Assembly: GCF_003865135.1 (NCBI RefSeq)
Contig: NZ_BHZC01000001.1
Location: 2,790,001 to 2,854,000 of the forward strand
DNA: 64,000 bases
Source of the DNA: Streptomyces chrestomyceticus JCM 4735
GTDB lineage: Bacteria; Actinomycetota; Actinomycetes; Streptomycetales; Streptomycetaceae
Direction of reading: 5' to 3'
Below the pieces are notes generated by a model. The model saw only the letters and a list, made by a program, of their open reading frames with translations. It was not told the DNA's origin and made no database searches. The stretch's first letter is position 1. Each line of letters begins with the position of its first letter. This document shows positions 54,452-63,316 of the stretch, piece after piece. A program made the translations under genes and the position numbers.

Positions 54452-55930
54452 TTACGCGCCCAGCTTCGCCAGCGCCGCGTCGATGCGGGCCAGCGTGCGC
54501 TCCTTGCCCAGGATTTCCAGGGACTCGAAGAGCGGGAGGCCGACCGTGCGGCCGGTGACGGCCACGCGGACCGGGGCCTGGGCCTTGCCGAGCTTGAGGC
54601 CGTGGGCCTCGCCGGCGGCCAGGACGGCCTCCTTGAGGGAGTCGGGGCTGGACCAGTCGGCGCCGGCCAGCTTCTCGCGGGCGGTGGTGAGCAGGGCCAC
54701 CGGGTCGCCCTTCATCGCCTTGTTCCAGGACGCCTCGTCCTCGACCGGCTCCTTGCGGAAGAGGAAGTCGACGTTGGCGGTGATGTCGGAGAGGACCGTC
54801 AGGCGGGTCTGCGCGTGCGGGGCGATGGCCTGCCAGGCCGCCTCGTCGAAGTCGGCCGGGTCCCAGTTGGCGTGGGGGGCCTGGAGCCAGGGGCGGCAGG
54901 CTTCGATGAACGCCTTCACGTCCAGGCGGCGGATGTGGTCGGCGTTGATCGCCTCGGCCTTCTTGAGGTCGAAGCGGGCCGGGTTGGCGTTGACGTCGGC
55001 GATGTCGAAGGCCGCGACCATCTCCTCGATGGAGAAGACGTCCTGGTCGGCGGAGAAGGACCAGCCGAGGAGGGAGAGGTAGTTGAGGAGACCCTCGGGG
55101 AGGAAGCCGCGCTCGCGGTAGAGGTTGAGGGAAGCCTGCGGGTCGCGCTTCGAGAGTTTCTTGTTGCCCTCGCCCATGACGTAGGGCAGGTGACCGAAGT
55201 AGGGGACGTACTTGGCGACGCCCAGGTCGATCAGGGCCTTGTAGAGGGCCACCTGGCGGGGGGTGGAGGAGAGCAGGTCCTCGCCGCGCAGGACGTGGGT
55301 GATCTCCATCAGGGCGTCGTCGACCGGGTTGACCAGGGTGTACAGCGGCGCGCCGTTGGCGCGGAGGATGCCGTAGTCCGGGACGTTCTCCGGGGTGAAG
55401 GTCAGTTCGCCGCGGACCAGGTCCGTGAAGGTGATCGGCTCGTCCGGCATCCGGAAGCGGACGATCGGCTCGCGGCCCTCGGCCTCGTACGCGGTGATCT
55501 CGTCGGCCGTCAGGGCGCGGCACTTGCCGTCGTAACCGGAGGGCTTGCCGGCTGCGCGGGCGGCCTCGCGGCGGGCGTCCAGCTCCTCGGTGGAGCAGTA
55601 GCACTTGTACGCGTGGCCGGCGTCCAGCAGCTTCTGCGCGATCTCCTTGTAGAGGTCCATGCGCTGCGACTGGCGGTACGGCGCGTGGGGGCCGCCGACC
55701 TCGGGGCCCTCGTCCCAGTCCAGGCCCAGCCAGCGCATCGAGTCCAGGAGCTGCTCGTAGGACTCCTCGGAGTCACGGGCCGCGTCGGTGTCCTCGATGC
55801 GGAAGACCATGGTGCCCTGCTCGTGGCGGGCGTAGGCCCAGTTGAACAGGGCGGTACGGACCAGGCCCACGTGGGGGTTGCCGGTCGGGGAGGGACAGAA
55901 ACGGACGCGGACGGGGGTCGCGTTAGCCAC
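54452..55930 (-). CDS. gltX: Glutamyl-tRNA synthetase
   Basis: A 492-residue class I synthetase. It has the HIGH-like motif [36 protein letters not shown], and the KMSKS-like [11 protein letters not shown] at about residue 256. Actinobacteria lack GlnRS, so the enzyme is expected to charge both tRNA-Glu and tRNA-Gln, the latter corrected by GatCAB. It overlaps the upstream hydrolase gene by eight bases. ATG start at 55930. Confidence 0.97.
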   Translation of the reverse strand: MANATPVRVRFCPSPTGNPHVGLVRTALFNWAYARHEQGTMVFRIEDTDAARDSEESYEQLLDSMRWLGLDWDEGPEVGGPHAPYRQSQRMDLYKEIAQKLLDAGHAYKCYCSTEELDARREAARAAGKPSGYDGKCRALTADEITAYEAEGREPIVRFRMPDEPITFTDLVRGELTFTPENVPDYGILRANGAPLYTLVNPVDDALMEITHVLRGEDLLSSTPRQVALYKALIDLGVAKYVPYFGHLPYVMGEGNKKLSKRDPQASLNLYRERGFLPEGLLNYLSLLGWSFSADQDVFSIEEMVAAFDIADVNANPARFDLKKAEAINADHIRRLDVKAFIEACRPWLQAPHANWDPADFDEAAWQAIAPHAQTRLTVLSDITANVDFLFRKEPVEDEASWNKAMKGDPVALLTTAREKLAGADWSSPDSLKEAVLAAGEAHGLKLGKAQAPVRVAVTGRTVGLPLFESLEILGKERTLARIDAALAKLGA

Positions 55931-56684
55931 GCTTGATCACCTTGTTGGTGAGAGTGCCGATGCCTTCGATGTGGACGGCGACCTCGTCGCCGTCCTGGAG
56001 GGGGCCGACCCCGGCCGGGGTGCCCGTGAGGACGACGTCGCCGGGGAGCAGCGTCATCGCCTCGGTGATGTGCACGATCAGGTCCTCGACGGAGCGGACC
56101 ATCTCGCTGGTGCGGCCGAGCTGGCGCTGTTCGCCGTTGACGGTGCACATGATGGTCAGGTCGCTCGGGTCCAGCTCCGTCTCGACCCAGGGGCCGAGCG
56201 GGCAGGAGGTGTCGAAGCCCTTGGCCCGCGCCCACTGCGCCTCGCGCTTCTGCACGTCGCGCGCGGTGATGTCGTTGGCGCAGGTGTAGCCGAGGATCAC
56301 GTCCTTGGCGCGCTCGCGGGGGACCTCGCGGCACATGCGGCCGATGACGACGGCGAGCTCGGCCTCGTGGTGGACCTCCTGGGAGAAGGAGGGGTAGACC
56401 ACCGGGTCGCCGGGGCCGACCACCGAGGTGGAGGGCTTGAAGAAGGTGACCGGCACATCCGGGACCTCGTTGCCCAGCTCGCGCGCGTGTTCCGCGTAGT
56501 TGCGGCCGACCGCGACGACCTTGTTGGGCAGGACCGGGGGCAGCAGGCGGACCTTGTCGAGGGGGACCTTGTGACCCGAGCGCTCGAATTCCGCGAAGGG
56601 GTGTCCCTTGATGACGTCGATGTCGTCGCCGTCGAGGACGCCGAAGCCGACGTTGCCGTCGATGGAGAATCTGGCGATGCGCAC
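55923..56684 (-). CDS. Fumarylacetoacetate hydrolase family protein
   Basis: A 253-residue FAH-superfamily enzyme, probably a metal-dependent hydrolase or decarboxylase of a small diketo or oxaloacetate-like acid. The core shows [35 protein letters not shown] (metal-binding EAE) and [38 protein letters not shown] 56684 (RIARFS) is preferred; ATG 56711 is possible. It overlaps gltX by eight bases, an old, conserved pair. Confidence 0.9.
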   Translation of the reverse strand: MRIARFSIDGNVGFGVLDGDDIDVIKGHPFAEFERSGHKVPLDKVRLLPPVLPNKVVAVGRNYAEHARELGNEVPDVPVTFFKPSTSVVGPGDPVVYPSFSQEVHHEAELAVVIGRMCREVPRERAKDVILGYTCANDITARDVQKREAQWARAKGFDTSCPLGPWVETELDPSDLTIMCTVNGEQRQLGRTSEMVRSVEDLIVHITEAMTLLPGDVVLTGTPAGVGPLQDGDEVAVHIEGIGTLTNKVIKRG

Positions 56685-56770
56685 GGGTTGCCGCTGCCCC
56701 TCATAGATCACTGGCCGGAGTTGACACTCCAGGCTATCGCGGGGGGCGCGGCGGGCCCGCTTCCCCTAGG

Positions 56771-56992
56771 TCAGACGGCCGCGTCCTGGGCCGTGGCCTG
56801 CGCGGGGACCGTCTGCGGCGCGGGGGCGTCCATGAGGACGGTGCGGCGGGGGTTGGCGGTCTGGGTGGGCAGCTCGACGGGGTGCTCCGGGGCCTCGGGC
56901 GCGGCGTTCTGGAGGTCGTCGGCGTCCTTGAGGTGGGCGAGGGTGGTGCGCCGCGGGTTGGCTATGTTGCGGAACATCATCGTGGTCTTCAC
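56771..56992 (-). CDS. Small peptide with duplicated ANPRRT octapeptide
   Basis: A 73-residue peptide, GTG 56992. It contains the octapeptide ANPRRTTL at residues 11-18 and ANPRRTVL at residues 46-53, separated by an acidic spacer, and ends in a Pro/Ala/Gln tail. No signal peptide, membrane segment or known domain. It lies between the hydrolase gene and, divergent, the conservon cvnA. It may be a ribosomal precursor peptide, a partner of the conservon, or a short-motif protein; function unknown. Confidence 0.7.
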   Translation of the reverse strand: MKTTMMFRNIANPRRTTLAHLKDADDLQNAAPEAPEHPVELPTQTANPRRTVLMDAPAPQTVPAQATAQDAAV

Positions 56993-57603
56993 TGCTTCAT
57001 GCCTCGCGTGGGGTCGGGGAGCAAGGCCGTTTCCCCGCGTCCGGAGGATTGCGGCCTTGTCATTTCGGGCAACTGTGTAAAGCGTCAGGCTATGCGCGCT
57101 ATTCCCCGCGTGACTTCGGGAAAGTCGACACGCGGCCTGTGAGTTTGCTCACGAAGTGTGTGACAAATGCCGCATTTCTCATGATCAACATCCAGGGGCG
57201 AAACGGACATTGCTGGACTGAAGCCCATGTTCCGCTCCCGATCACCCCACCTGGGACAGGAGGTGCCCGCGAGCGACTCGCGGGCATTAGTCCGTTATCG
57301 ACAGCGTCACTCTCTACGTGTTGTGACGTGTTCCGTACATTGCGTCACGCATGTCACAGCGGACGGCACCGCCCTTGTTGGAGATCCTGCACTGTGCTGG
57401 AATTCCACGGACCGCCGCAGGTTTCAGCCGGACGGCGCGCAGGGGGCGCAGCGAAGCGCCGCGCGGTGGTGCCGCTCTCTCGGCCAGAGAGGGCAGCTCG
57501 CCGGTCACTCACGACCGCCAAACGGGGGCCCCGGTCCCCTACGACTCGACAACCGTCCCGCCGTTCACGCGGAGGGACGCCTGGTCCAGAGGTTGCGACG
57601 CTA
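56993..57603. other. Divergent intergenic region upstream of cvnA1
   Basis: About 610 bases between the divergent peptide gene and cvnA1. It is AT-richer than average between 57060 and 57370, with short inverted repeats (GTGAG/CTCAC at 57139-57152) and several TGACG/CGTCA elements at 57310-57360. The cvnA frame is open through it, but no start before 57604 has a ribosome site. Confidence 0.5.
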
Positions 57604-60600
57604 GTGCAGGGACGTTTCAAGAGGGACGGGTCTCCCCAGGCCCGCCAGGGCCAAGGGGAAGCTGCGGCGGACCCGGAGCTGCGCGGCGGAAGCGACCGCG
57701 CCGCCTCGCCCCAGCATGGCCAGGGCCCCGGCCCGGCGGCCGGGGGTGACTCCGCCGACGGCGCCTCGCCCAAGCCGCCGAAGGGCGCCAAGGAGCCGAG
57801 CGGCCCCGGCGCGCGAATAGCCATGCGCAACTGGCGCATCAGCACCCGCCTGGTCTCCCTGCTCGCGCTCCCCGTCATCGCCGCGACCACGCTCGGCGGC
57901 ATGCGCATCAACACGTCGCTGGAGAACATCGACCAGCTCGACAAGATGCAGTTGCTCACCGAGATGACGCGGCAGGCCACCGAGCTGGCCGACGCCCTCC
58001 AGACGGAGCGGGACAAGTCGGCGGGCCCGATCGCCGGCACCGGCAACGTCAAGGACGACGCCAGTGTCGTCGCCCCGCGTGAGGCGACCGACCGGGCCAA
58101 GCAGGCGTTCAACAAGGCCACCGGTGACGTCCAGCGCGACGACCCGACGATGGCCGGTGTGCAGGCGACCCTGCTGGACATCGGGCGTCAGCTCAACACC
58201 CTCAACGAGATCCGCAACAACGCGTACAAGGACGGCGACAACGCCGCCCGTACGGTCAGCAGCTACAACCAGCTCATCACCTCGCTGCTCGCGCTCTCCC
58301 AGGACATGGCGCAGGCGACCAGCAACCCGGAGATGATCCGCAGCACCCGTGCGCTCGCGGCGTTCTCCTCCGCCAAGGAATACGCGTCGATGCAGCGCGC
58401 GCTGGTCAGTGCCGGCCTCGCGCACAAGGGCAGCCCGCAGCTCTCCTCCAACGACCGGCTGGCCGGCCGTACCGCCGAGGACAATGAGAAGGCGGCCCGC
58501 GACCGCTTCTCGCAGATCTACACCGGCGCCACCGACCTCACCAAGGGTCTGGACGGCAACAACGACGACATCAAGGCGGCCGTCGCCTTCGCGCACCGCG
58601 CCTTCGCCAGCGACGGCGGCATCCACAGCGAGGACTACAAGTACCTCGACTGGTACGACACGGACACCGTCAAGATCGACGAGATGGGCCGTATCGAGAG
58701 CTCGCTGCTCTCGCAGATGGAGCAGAAGTCCCGCGAGCTGCGCAACGAGGCGACGCAGGAGGCCATCCTCAGCGGTGCGCTGATCCTGCTGGTCCTGGGC
58801 ATCTCGCTGGTCGGCGCGTTCGTCGTGTCCCGGTCCATGGTGCGCTCGCTGCGCCGGCTCCAGGACACCGCGCAGAAGGTCTCCCAGGAGCGCCTGCCCG
58901 AGCTGGTCAAGCAGCTCTCCGAGGCGGACCCGCAGGACGTGGACACCTCCGTGGAGTCCGTCGGCGTGCACAGCCGGGACGAGATCGGCAAGGTGGCCGC
59001 GGCCTTCGACGACGTGCACCGCGAAGCCGTCCGGCTGGCGTCCGAGCAGGCGCTGCTGCGGGGCAACGTCAACGCGATGTTCACCAACCTCTCGCGCCGC
59101 AGCCAGGGCCTCATCCAGCGTCAGCTCTCGCTCATCTCCGAACTGGAGTCCCGCGAGGCCGACCCGGACCAGCTCTCCTCGCTGTTCAAGCTGGACCACC
59201 TCGCGACCCGTATGCGCCGTAACGGTGAGAACCTCCTCGTCCTCGCGGGCGAGGAGCCGGGCCGCCGCTGGACGCGCCCGGTCCCGCTGGTCGACGTGCT
59301 GCGCGCCGCCGCGTCCGAGGTGGAGCAGTACGAGCGCATCGAACTGAGCGCCGTACCGCAGACCGAGGTCGCCGGCCGGGTCGTCAACGACCTCGTGCAC
59401 CTGCTCGCCGAGCTGCTGGAGAACGCGACCTCGTTCTCCTCCCCGCAGACCAAGGTCAAGGTGACCGGTCACGCGCTGCCCGACGGCCGCGTCCTGGTCG
59501 AGATCCACGACACCGGTATCGGCCTGTCCCCCGAGGACCTGTCCGCGATCAACGAGCGGCTGGCCAGCCCGCCGACGGTGGACGTCTCGGTCTCCCGCCG
59601 CATGGGTCTGTTCGTGGTCGGCCGCCTGTCGCTGCGGCACGGCATCCGCATCCAGTTGCGGCCGTCCGACTCGGGCGGTACGACGGCGCTGGTCATGCTG
59701 CCGGTCGATGTCGCCCAGGGCGGCAAGAAGCCCCAGCCGGGCGGCAAGGGCGGGCCGGGTGCCGGTTCCGTCGAGGGTGCCCCCGCGCCGCACACCCCGA
59801 ACGCCTCCGCCAACCGTCTCGCCGGTCTGCAGCCGCGTGGCCAGGTCGGTGCGGGCGGCGCGCGTCCGGCGCTGCCGGGCCGCGGCGGTCCGGGCGGCCA
59901 GGGCGGGCCGGGTGCCGGTGCGTTCGGCGCGCCGGCCGGCCGTACGGGCAACGCGCCCGCCGGTCCCTCCAAGAGCACCCCGAACACCGGTCAGCTCAGC
60001 GACGGGCGTCCGGCGCTGCCGACCCGTGGCGCGCCGGCCGGTGCGAACACGGGCGCCGGTGCCGGTGACACCTCGCAGATGCCGACGGTCGCTCCCCCGA
60101 CGGGCGCGCCCCGCCGTGACGAGCGCCCGGAGCTTCCGCAGCGCGGCGCGGCCGGTGAGCTGACCGGCGGCGCGGACGCCACCGGCGGCCCCTCGCAGCC
60201 CAACACCACGAGCTGGGGTGCCCGCCGTGAGCGCGGCGCCTCGGACGACTGGCCGATGACGCCCCGCCAGGAGCAGGACCGGCCGCGCGGCCACGAGGAG
60301 CCGGAGACCACCGGCGGCTTCGCCCGCCCGGCGGCCGGCGGCCCCGGTGACACGGCGGAGTTCGCCCGTCCCGACTTCGACGCCTCGCCGCCCGGCGCGG
60401 ACGCCGACCGGACCGGCCGCGGCCCCGGTGACAGCGGCGAGTTCGCCCGTACCGACGCCTTCGGTTCCGGCGCGCCGCAGCGCGACGACCAGGCGACCGG
60501 TCAGTACGAGCTGCCCGCCGACCTGCGCGGCGAGTCGCCGCAGGGCCCCGGCGACACCGGGCAGTTCGCCCGCCCGGACGACGGGCGCGGCTTCGGCGAG

Positions 60601-61386
60601 ACCGCGTACGGGAACAACGGTTATGACGCGGCCGCGGGCAACGCCTTCACGGGCGGCAGTGCCTTCGGCGGCGGCGCGCAGCAGCAGGACGCCGGCGTCA
60701 CGGGCGAGTTCGCCCTCCCCGCCGACCTGCAGAACGGGTCGCAGCAGGGCACCGGCGAGTTCGCGGTGCCGCAGGAGCGGCAGCGCCAGGACGGCGCCTC
60801 CGGTGACCTCCTCGGCGGCGGTTCGCCCGCCGGTCCGGGTGACGGCCGTACGCCGATCTTCGACACCATCGAGTCGAACTGGTTCAGCCACCCGGCGTCC
60901 GGTGCGGCCTCGGTACCGCAGCAGGCCGCCGACGAGCCCTCGGCCCCGTCGGCGGAGCACTCCGAGGCGCCGCCGCTGCCGCGCCGCGAGCCCGGTGCCG
61001 CCGCCGGCGGCGCGTCCGCCGGTACGTCCGGCTCGCTCTTCGACGGTGCCGCCGCCGACAGCCGAACCCAGGGTGAGCAGGGCCAGTGGCGTGCCTCGCC
61101 CAACGACGAGCGCTGGCGGCAGGCGGAGCAGATCCGCCAGCCCGCCGCCGGTGGCGTCACCACCTCCGGACTGCCCCGCCGGGTACCGCGCGCCAACCTG
61201 GTCGCCGGCACCGCGCAGCAGCAGTCCCACCAGACCGGTCCGCAGGTCTCGCGTGCGCCCGACGACGTGCGCGGCCGTCTGACCAATCTTCGTCGGGGTA
61301 TCCAGCAAGGCCGTTACCGGGCCGAGGAGAACGCCTCCACCGGCAACCACGGCATTGTCGACCCCACTCACCAGCAGGAGCGTTAG
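57604..61386 (+). CDS. cvnA1: Conservon sensor kinase CvnA (nitrate/nitrite-sensing domain)
   Basis: A 1260-residue membrane histidine-kinase-like protein, first gene of a conservon (a eukaryotic GPCR/G-protein-like cascade in actinomycetes). GTG 57604 follows AGAGG. It has TM1 (LVSLLALPVIAATTLGGM, about residue 84), an extracellular NIT sensor to residue 385, TM2 (ALILLVLGISLVGAFVVS), HAMP, and a kinase core with KLDHLATRMRRNGENLL (near residue 535), LLAELLENATSFSSP and VEIHDTGIGLSPEDL. The last 550 residues are disordered and Gly/Pro-rich. They contain repeated GEFA.P motifs. The C-terminal tail ends DPTHQQER. Confidence 0.93.
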   Translation: MQGRFKRDGSPQARQGQGEAAADPELRGGSDRAASPQHGQGPGPAAGGDSADGASPKPPKGAKEPSGPGARIAMRNWRISTRLVSLLALPVIAATTLGGMRINTSLENIDQLDKMQLLTEMTRQATELADALQTERDKSAGPIAGTGNVKDDASVVAPREATDRAKQAFNKATGDVQRDDPTMAGVQATLLDIGRQLNTLNEIRNNAYKDGDNAARTVSSYNQLITSLLALSQDMAQATSNPEMIRSTRALAAFSSAKEYASMQRALVSAGLAHKGSPQLSSNDRLAGRTAEDNEKAARDRFSQIYTGATDLTKGLDGNNDDIKAAVAFAHRAFASDGGIHSEDYKYLDWYDTDTVKIDEMGRIESSLLSQMEQKSRELRNEATQEAILSGALILLVLGISLVGAFVVSRSMVRSLRRLQDTAQKVSQERLPELVKQLSEADPQDVDTSVESVGVHSRDEIGKVAAAFDDVHREAVRLASEQALLRGNVNAMFTNLSRRSQGLIQRQLSLISELESREADPDQLSSLFKLDHLATRMRRNGENLLVLAGEEPGRRWTRPVPLVDVLRAAASEVEQYERIELSAVPQTEVAGRVVNDLVHLLAELLENATSFSSPQTKVKVTGHALPDGRVLVEIHDTGIGLSPEDLSAINERLASPPTVDVSVSRRMGLFVVGRLSLRHGIRIQLRPSDSGGTTALVMLPVDVAQGGKKPQPGGKGGPGAGSVEGAPAPHTPNASANRLAGLQPRGQVGAGGARPALPGRGGPGGQGGPGAGAFGAPAGRTGNAPAGPSKSTPNTGQLSDGRPALPTRGAPAGANTGAGAGDTSQMPTVAPPTGAPRRDERPELPQRGAAGELTGGADATGGPSQPNTTSWGARRERGASDDWPMTPRQEQDRPRGHEEPETTGGFARPAAGGPGDTAEFARPDFDASPPGADADRTGRGPGDSGEFARTDAFGSGAPQRDDQATGQYELPADLRGESPQGPGDTGQFARPDDGRGFGETAYGNNGYDAAAGNAFTGGSAFGGGAQQQDAGVTGEFALPADLQNGSQQGTGEFAVPQERQRQDGASGDLLGGGSPAGPGDGRTPIFDTIESNWFSHPASGAASVPQQAADEPSAPSAEHSEAPPLPRREPGAAAGGASAGTSGSLFDGAAADSRTQGEQGQWRASPNDERWRQAEQIRQPAAGGVTTSGLPRRVPRANLVAGTAQQQSHQTGPQVSRAPDDVRGRLTNLRRGIQQGRYRAEENASTGNHGIVDPTHQQER

Positions 61387-61809
61387 TTGAGTCCGATGAG
61401 CCAGGCGGCGCAGAATCTGAACTGGTTGATCACCAACTTCGTGGACAACACCCCGGGGGTGTCCCACACGGTGGTGGTCTCCGCGGACGGACTGCTCCTC
61501 GCCATGTCCGACGGTTTTCCCCGCGACCGCGCCGACCAGTTGGCGGCGGTGGCCTCGGGGCTGACCTCGCTGACCTCCGGTGCGTCCCGCATCTTCGAGG
61601 GCGGCGTGGTCAACCAGACCGTGGTGGAGATGGAGCGCGGCTTCCTCTTCATCATGTCCGTCTCCGACGGATCGTCGCTGGCCGTACTGGCGCACCCCGA
61701 GTGCGACATCGGCCTCGTCGGTTACGAGATGGCCCTGCTGGTCGACCGCGCGGGCACCGTGCTGACGCCCGACCTGCGCGCCGAACTCCAGGGCAGCCTG
61801 CTGCACTGA
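61387..61809 (+). CDS. cvnB1: Conservon roadblock/LC7-domain protein CvnB
   Basis: A 140-residue MglB-like protein, probable GTPase-activating partner of CvnD. It reads MSPMSQAAQNLNWLITNFVD, VVVSADGLLLAMSDGFPRDR, then HPECDIGLVGYEMALLVDRA. TTG 61387 lies five bases after AGGAG; ATG 61396 is possible. It is the second gene of the conservon, with the cvnA stop just before. Confidence 0.93.
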   Translation: MSPMSQAAQNLNWLITNFVDNTPGVSHTVVVSADGLLLAMSDGFPRDRADQLAAVASGLTSLTSGASRIFEGGVVNQTVVEMERGFLFIMSVSDGSSLAVLAHPECDIGLVGYEMALLVDRAGTVLTPDLRAELQGSLLH

Positions 61810-61905
61810 GTCCTGCCGAACGTCACGACCCGACCCACCGCCCACCGTGCCGCACCCCCACCGGCCCAACCCGACGACAGTCAGTTGTCCCGTCCGGAGG
61901 ACCCC

Positions 61906-62316
61906 ATGACCCCGCCACCTGCCTCGCCCGGCCCGTACGGCGCCTACAGCCAAGCGCCGTACGGGGGCGAAGGTGACCAGCCGCTGGTCCGCCCGTACGC
62001 CATGACCGGGGGACGGACCCGGCCGCGCTACCAGCTCGCCATCGAGGCGCTGGTCAGCACGACCGCTGACCCGTCCCAGCTTCCCGGCCTGCTGCCGGAG
62101 CACCAGCGCATCTGCCATCTGACCCGCGAGGTGAAGTCGGTCGCCGAGATCTCGGCGCTGCTGCACATCCCGCTGGGGGTGGCCCGGATCCTGGTCGCGG
62201 ACCTGGCGGAGGCCGGCATGGTGGCGATCCACCAGCCGGGCGGCAGTGGCGAGGCCGGCGGTACGCCCGACGTGACGCTGCTGGAAAGGGTGCTCAGTGG
62301 ACTTCGCAAGCTCTGA
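61906..62316 (+). CDS. cvnC1: Conservon DUF742 protein CvnC
   Basis: A 136-residue DUF742 protein of the conservon. ATG 61906 follows GGAGG; TTG 61885 is an alternative. The N-terminus is Pro/Gly/Tyr-rich, then LVRPYAMTGGRTRPRYQLAI, HQRICHLTREVKSVAEISAL, HIPLGVARILVADLAEAGMV. The end overlaps cvnD by 20 bases. Confidence 0.93.
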   Translation: MTPPPASPGPYGAYSQAPYGGEGDQPLVRPYAMTGGRTRPRYQLAIEALVSTTADPSQLPGLLPEHQRICHLTREVKSVAEISALLHIPLGVARILVADLAEAGMVAIHQPGGSGEAGGTPDVTLLERVLSGLRKL

Positions 62317-62896
62317 CGGCGCCGCGGCGGCCGCCGGACCGGGCGGCCGGTCCACCACCTCGGCGAAGATCGTGGTGGCGGGCGGCTTCGGCGTGGGCAA
62401 GACCACGTTCGTCGGGGCCGTCTCGGAGATCAATCCGCTGCGTACGGAGGCCGTGATGACCTCCGCCTCGGCGGGGATCGACGACCTGAGCCACGTCCAG
62501 GACAAGACCACCACCACGGTGGCGATGGACTTCGGCCGCATCACCCTGGACCAGGACCTGATCCTGTACCTCTTCGGTACGCCGGGCCAGGACCGCTTCT
62601 GGTTCATGTGGGACGACCTGGTCCGCGGCGCCATCGGCGCGGTCGTCCTGGTCGACACCCGCCGCCTCGCCGACTGCTTCGCCGCGGTCGACTACTTCGA
62701 GAACAGCGGCCTCCCCTTCGTCATCGCCCTCAACGGCTTCGACGGACACCAGCCGTACACGCCCGACGAGGTCCGCGAGGCCCTCCAGATCGGCCCCGAC
62801 GCACCGATCATCACCACCGACGCCCGCCACCGCAGCGAGGCCAAGAGCGCTCTCATCACGCTGGTCGAGCACGCTCTCATGGCCCGCCTGAAGTGA
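62297..62896 (+). CDS. cvnD1: Conservon small GTPase CvnD
   Basis: A 199-residue Ras-like GTPase. P-loop GGFGVGKTTFVGAVSEI, switch region TTTTVAMDFGRITLDQDLIL, LFGTPGQDRFWFMWDDLVRG, and the NGFDGHQ (NKxD-like) motif. GTG 62297 overlaps cvnC, implying coupling. It ends the first conservon and a terminator hairpin follows. Confidence 0.95.
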   Translation: MDFASSDGAAAAAGPGGRSTTSAKIVVAGGFGVGKTTFVGAVSEINPLRTEAVMTSASAGIDDLSHVQDKTTTTVAMDFGRITLDQDLILYLFGTPGQDRFWFMWDDLVRGAIGAVVLVDTRRLADCFAAVDYFENSGLPFVIALNGFDGHQPYTPDEVREALQIGPDAPIITTDARHRSEAKSALITLVEHALMARLK

Positions 62897-63316
62897 CGGC
62901 GGCACGCCGCCCCGCCCTCAGGTAAGTTGCCTCAGGCAAGGAGAGTCCTTTCCGGTGCCGTACGGCGCCGGAAAGGCCCGGGCCGGCCGCGGTTCCCGTG
63001 CGGCGCCAAAAGATCTGTGTCCTTGGCCACGCCGCCGGCCGTGTTCATAACGTTTCGACAGAGAATTCACCCGCCGCCGACACCCGGCGCGCACACGCGG
63101 CTCCGCTGCGCTCACATTTCTCCCGCCTTTTGCCGCCCCTCGCCCTTAACGCCCCTTTTATCTGACGTGCTCAGCGCGTCGCCGCCCCTTTGCCCAGTGT
63201 TTGGAACGCACGGTCCTGACGTGCTGAAATTCGCTGAACTCCGGAGTAGTGACGCCCTGAAGAAAACGGCACAGCGCAAAAGGGTGCGGTGCCGGCGCCG
63301 AGAGGTTGTTGGTCGA
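62897..63316. other. Gap between the two conservons
   Basis: About 420 bases. It holds the cvnD terminator, an inverted repeat TTGCC-tca-GGCAA (62927-62939), and AT-richer DNA at 63110-63260 that must contain the promoter for the second cvnA. No gene seen. Confidence 0.6.
62947..62976. terminator. Terminator of the first conservon
   Basis: CCTTTCCGG-t-GCCG pairs with CGGC-g-CCGGAAAGG around a very short TA loop, a nearly perfect 14-bp stem 50 bases after the cvnD stop. Confidence 0.85.

Noticed and set aside
57601..62658. A 1685-residue minus-strand frame opposite the conservon
   Set aside because: It mirrors four well-supported conservon genes; its Arg/Gly/Val-rich content is that of a GC shadow.
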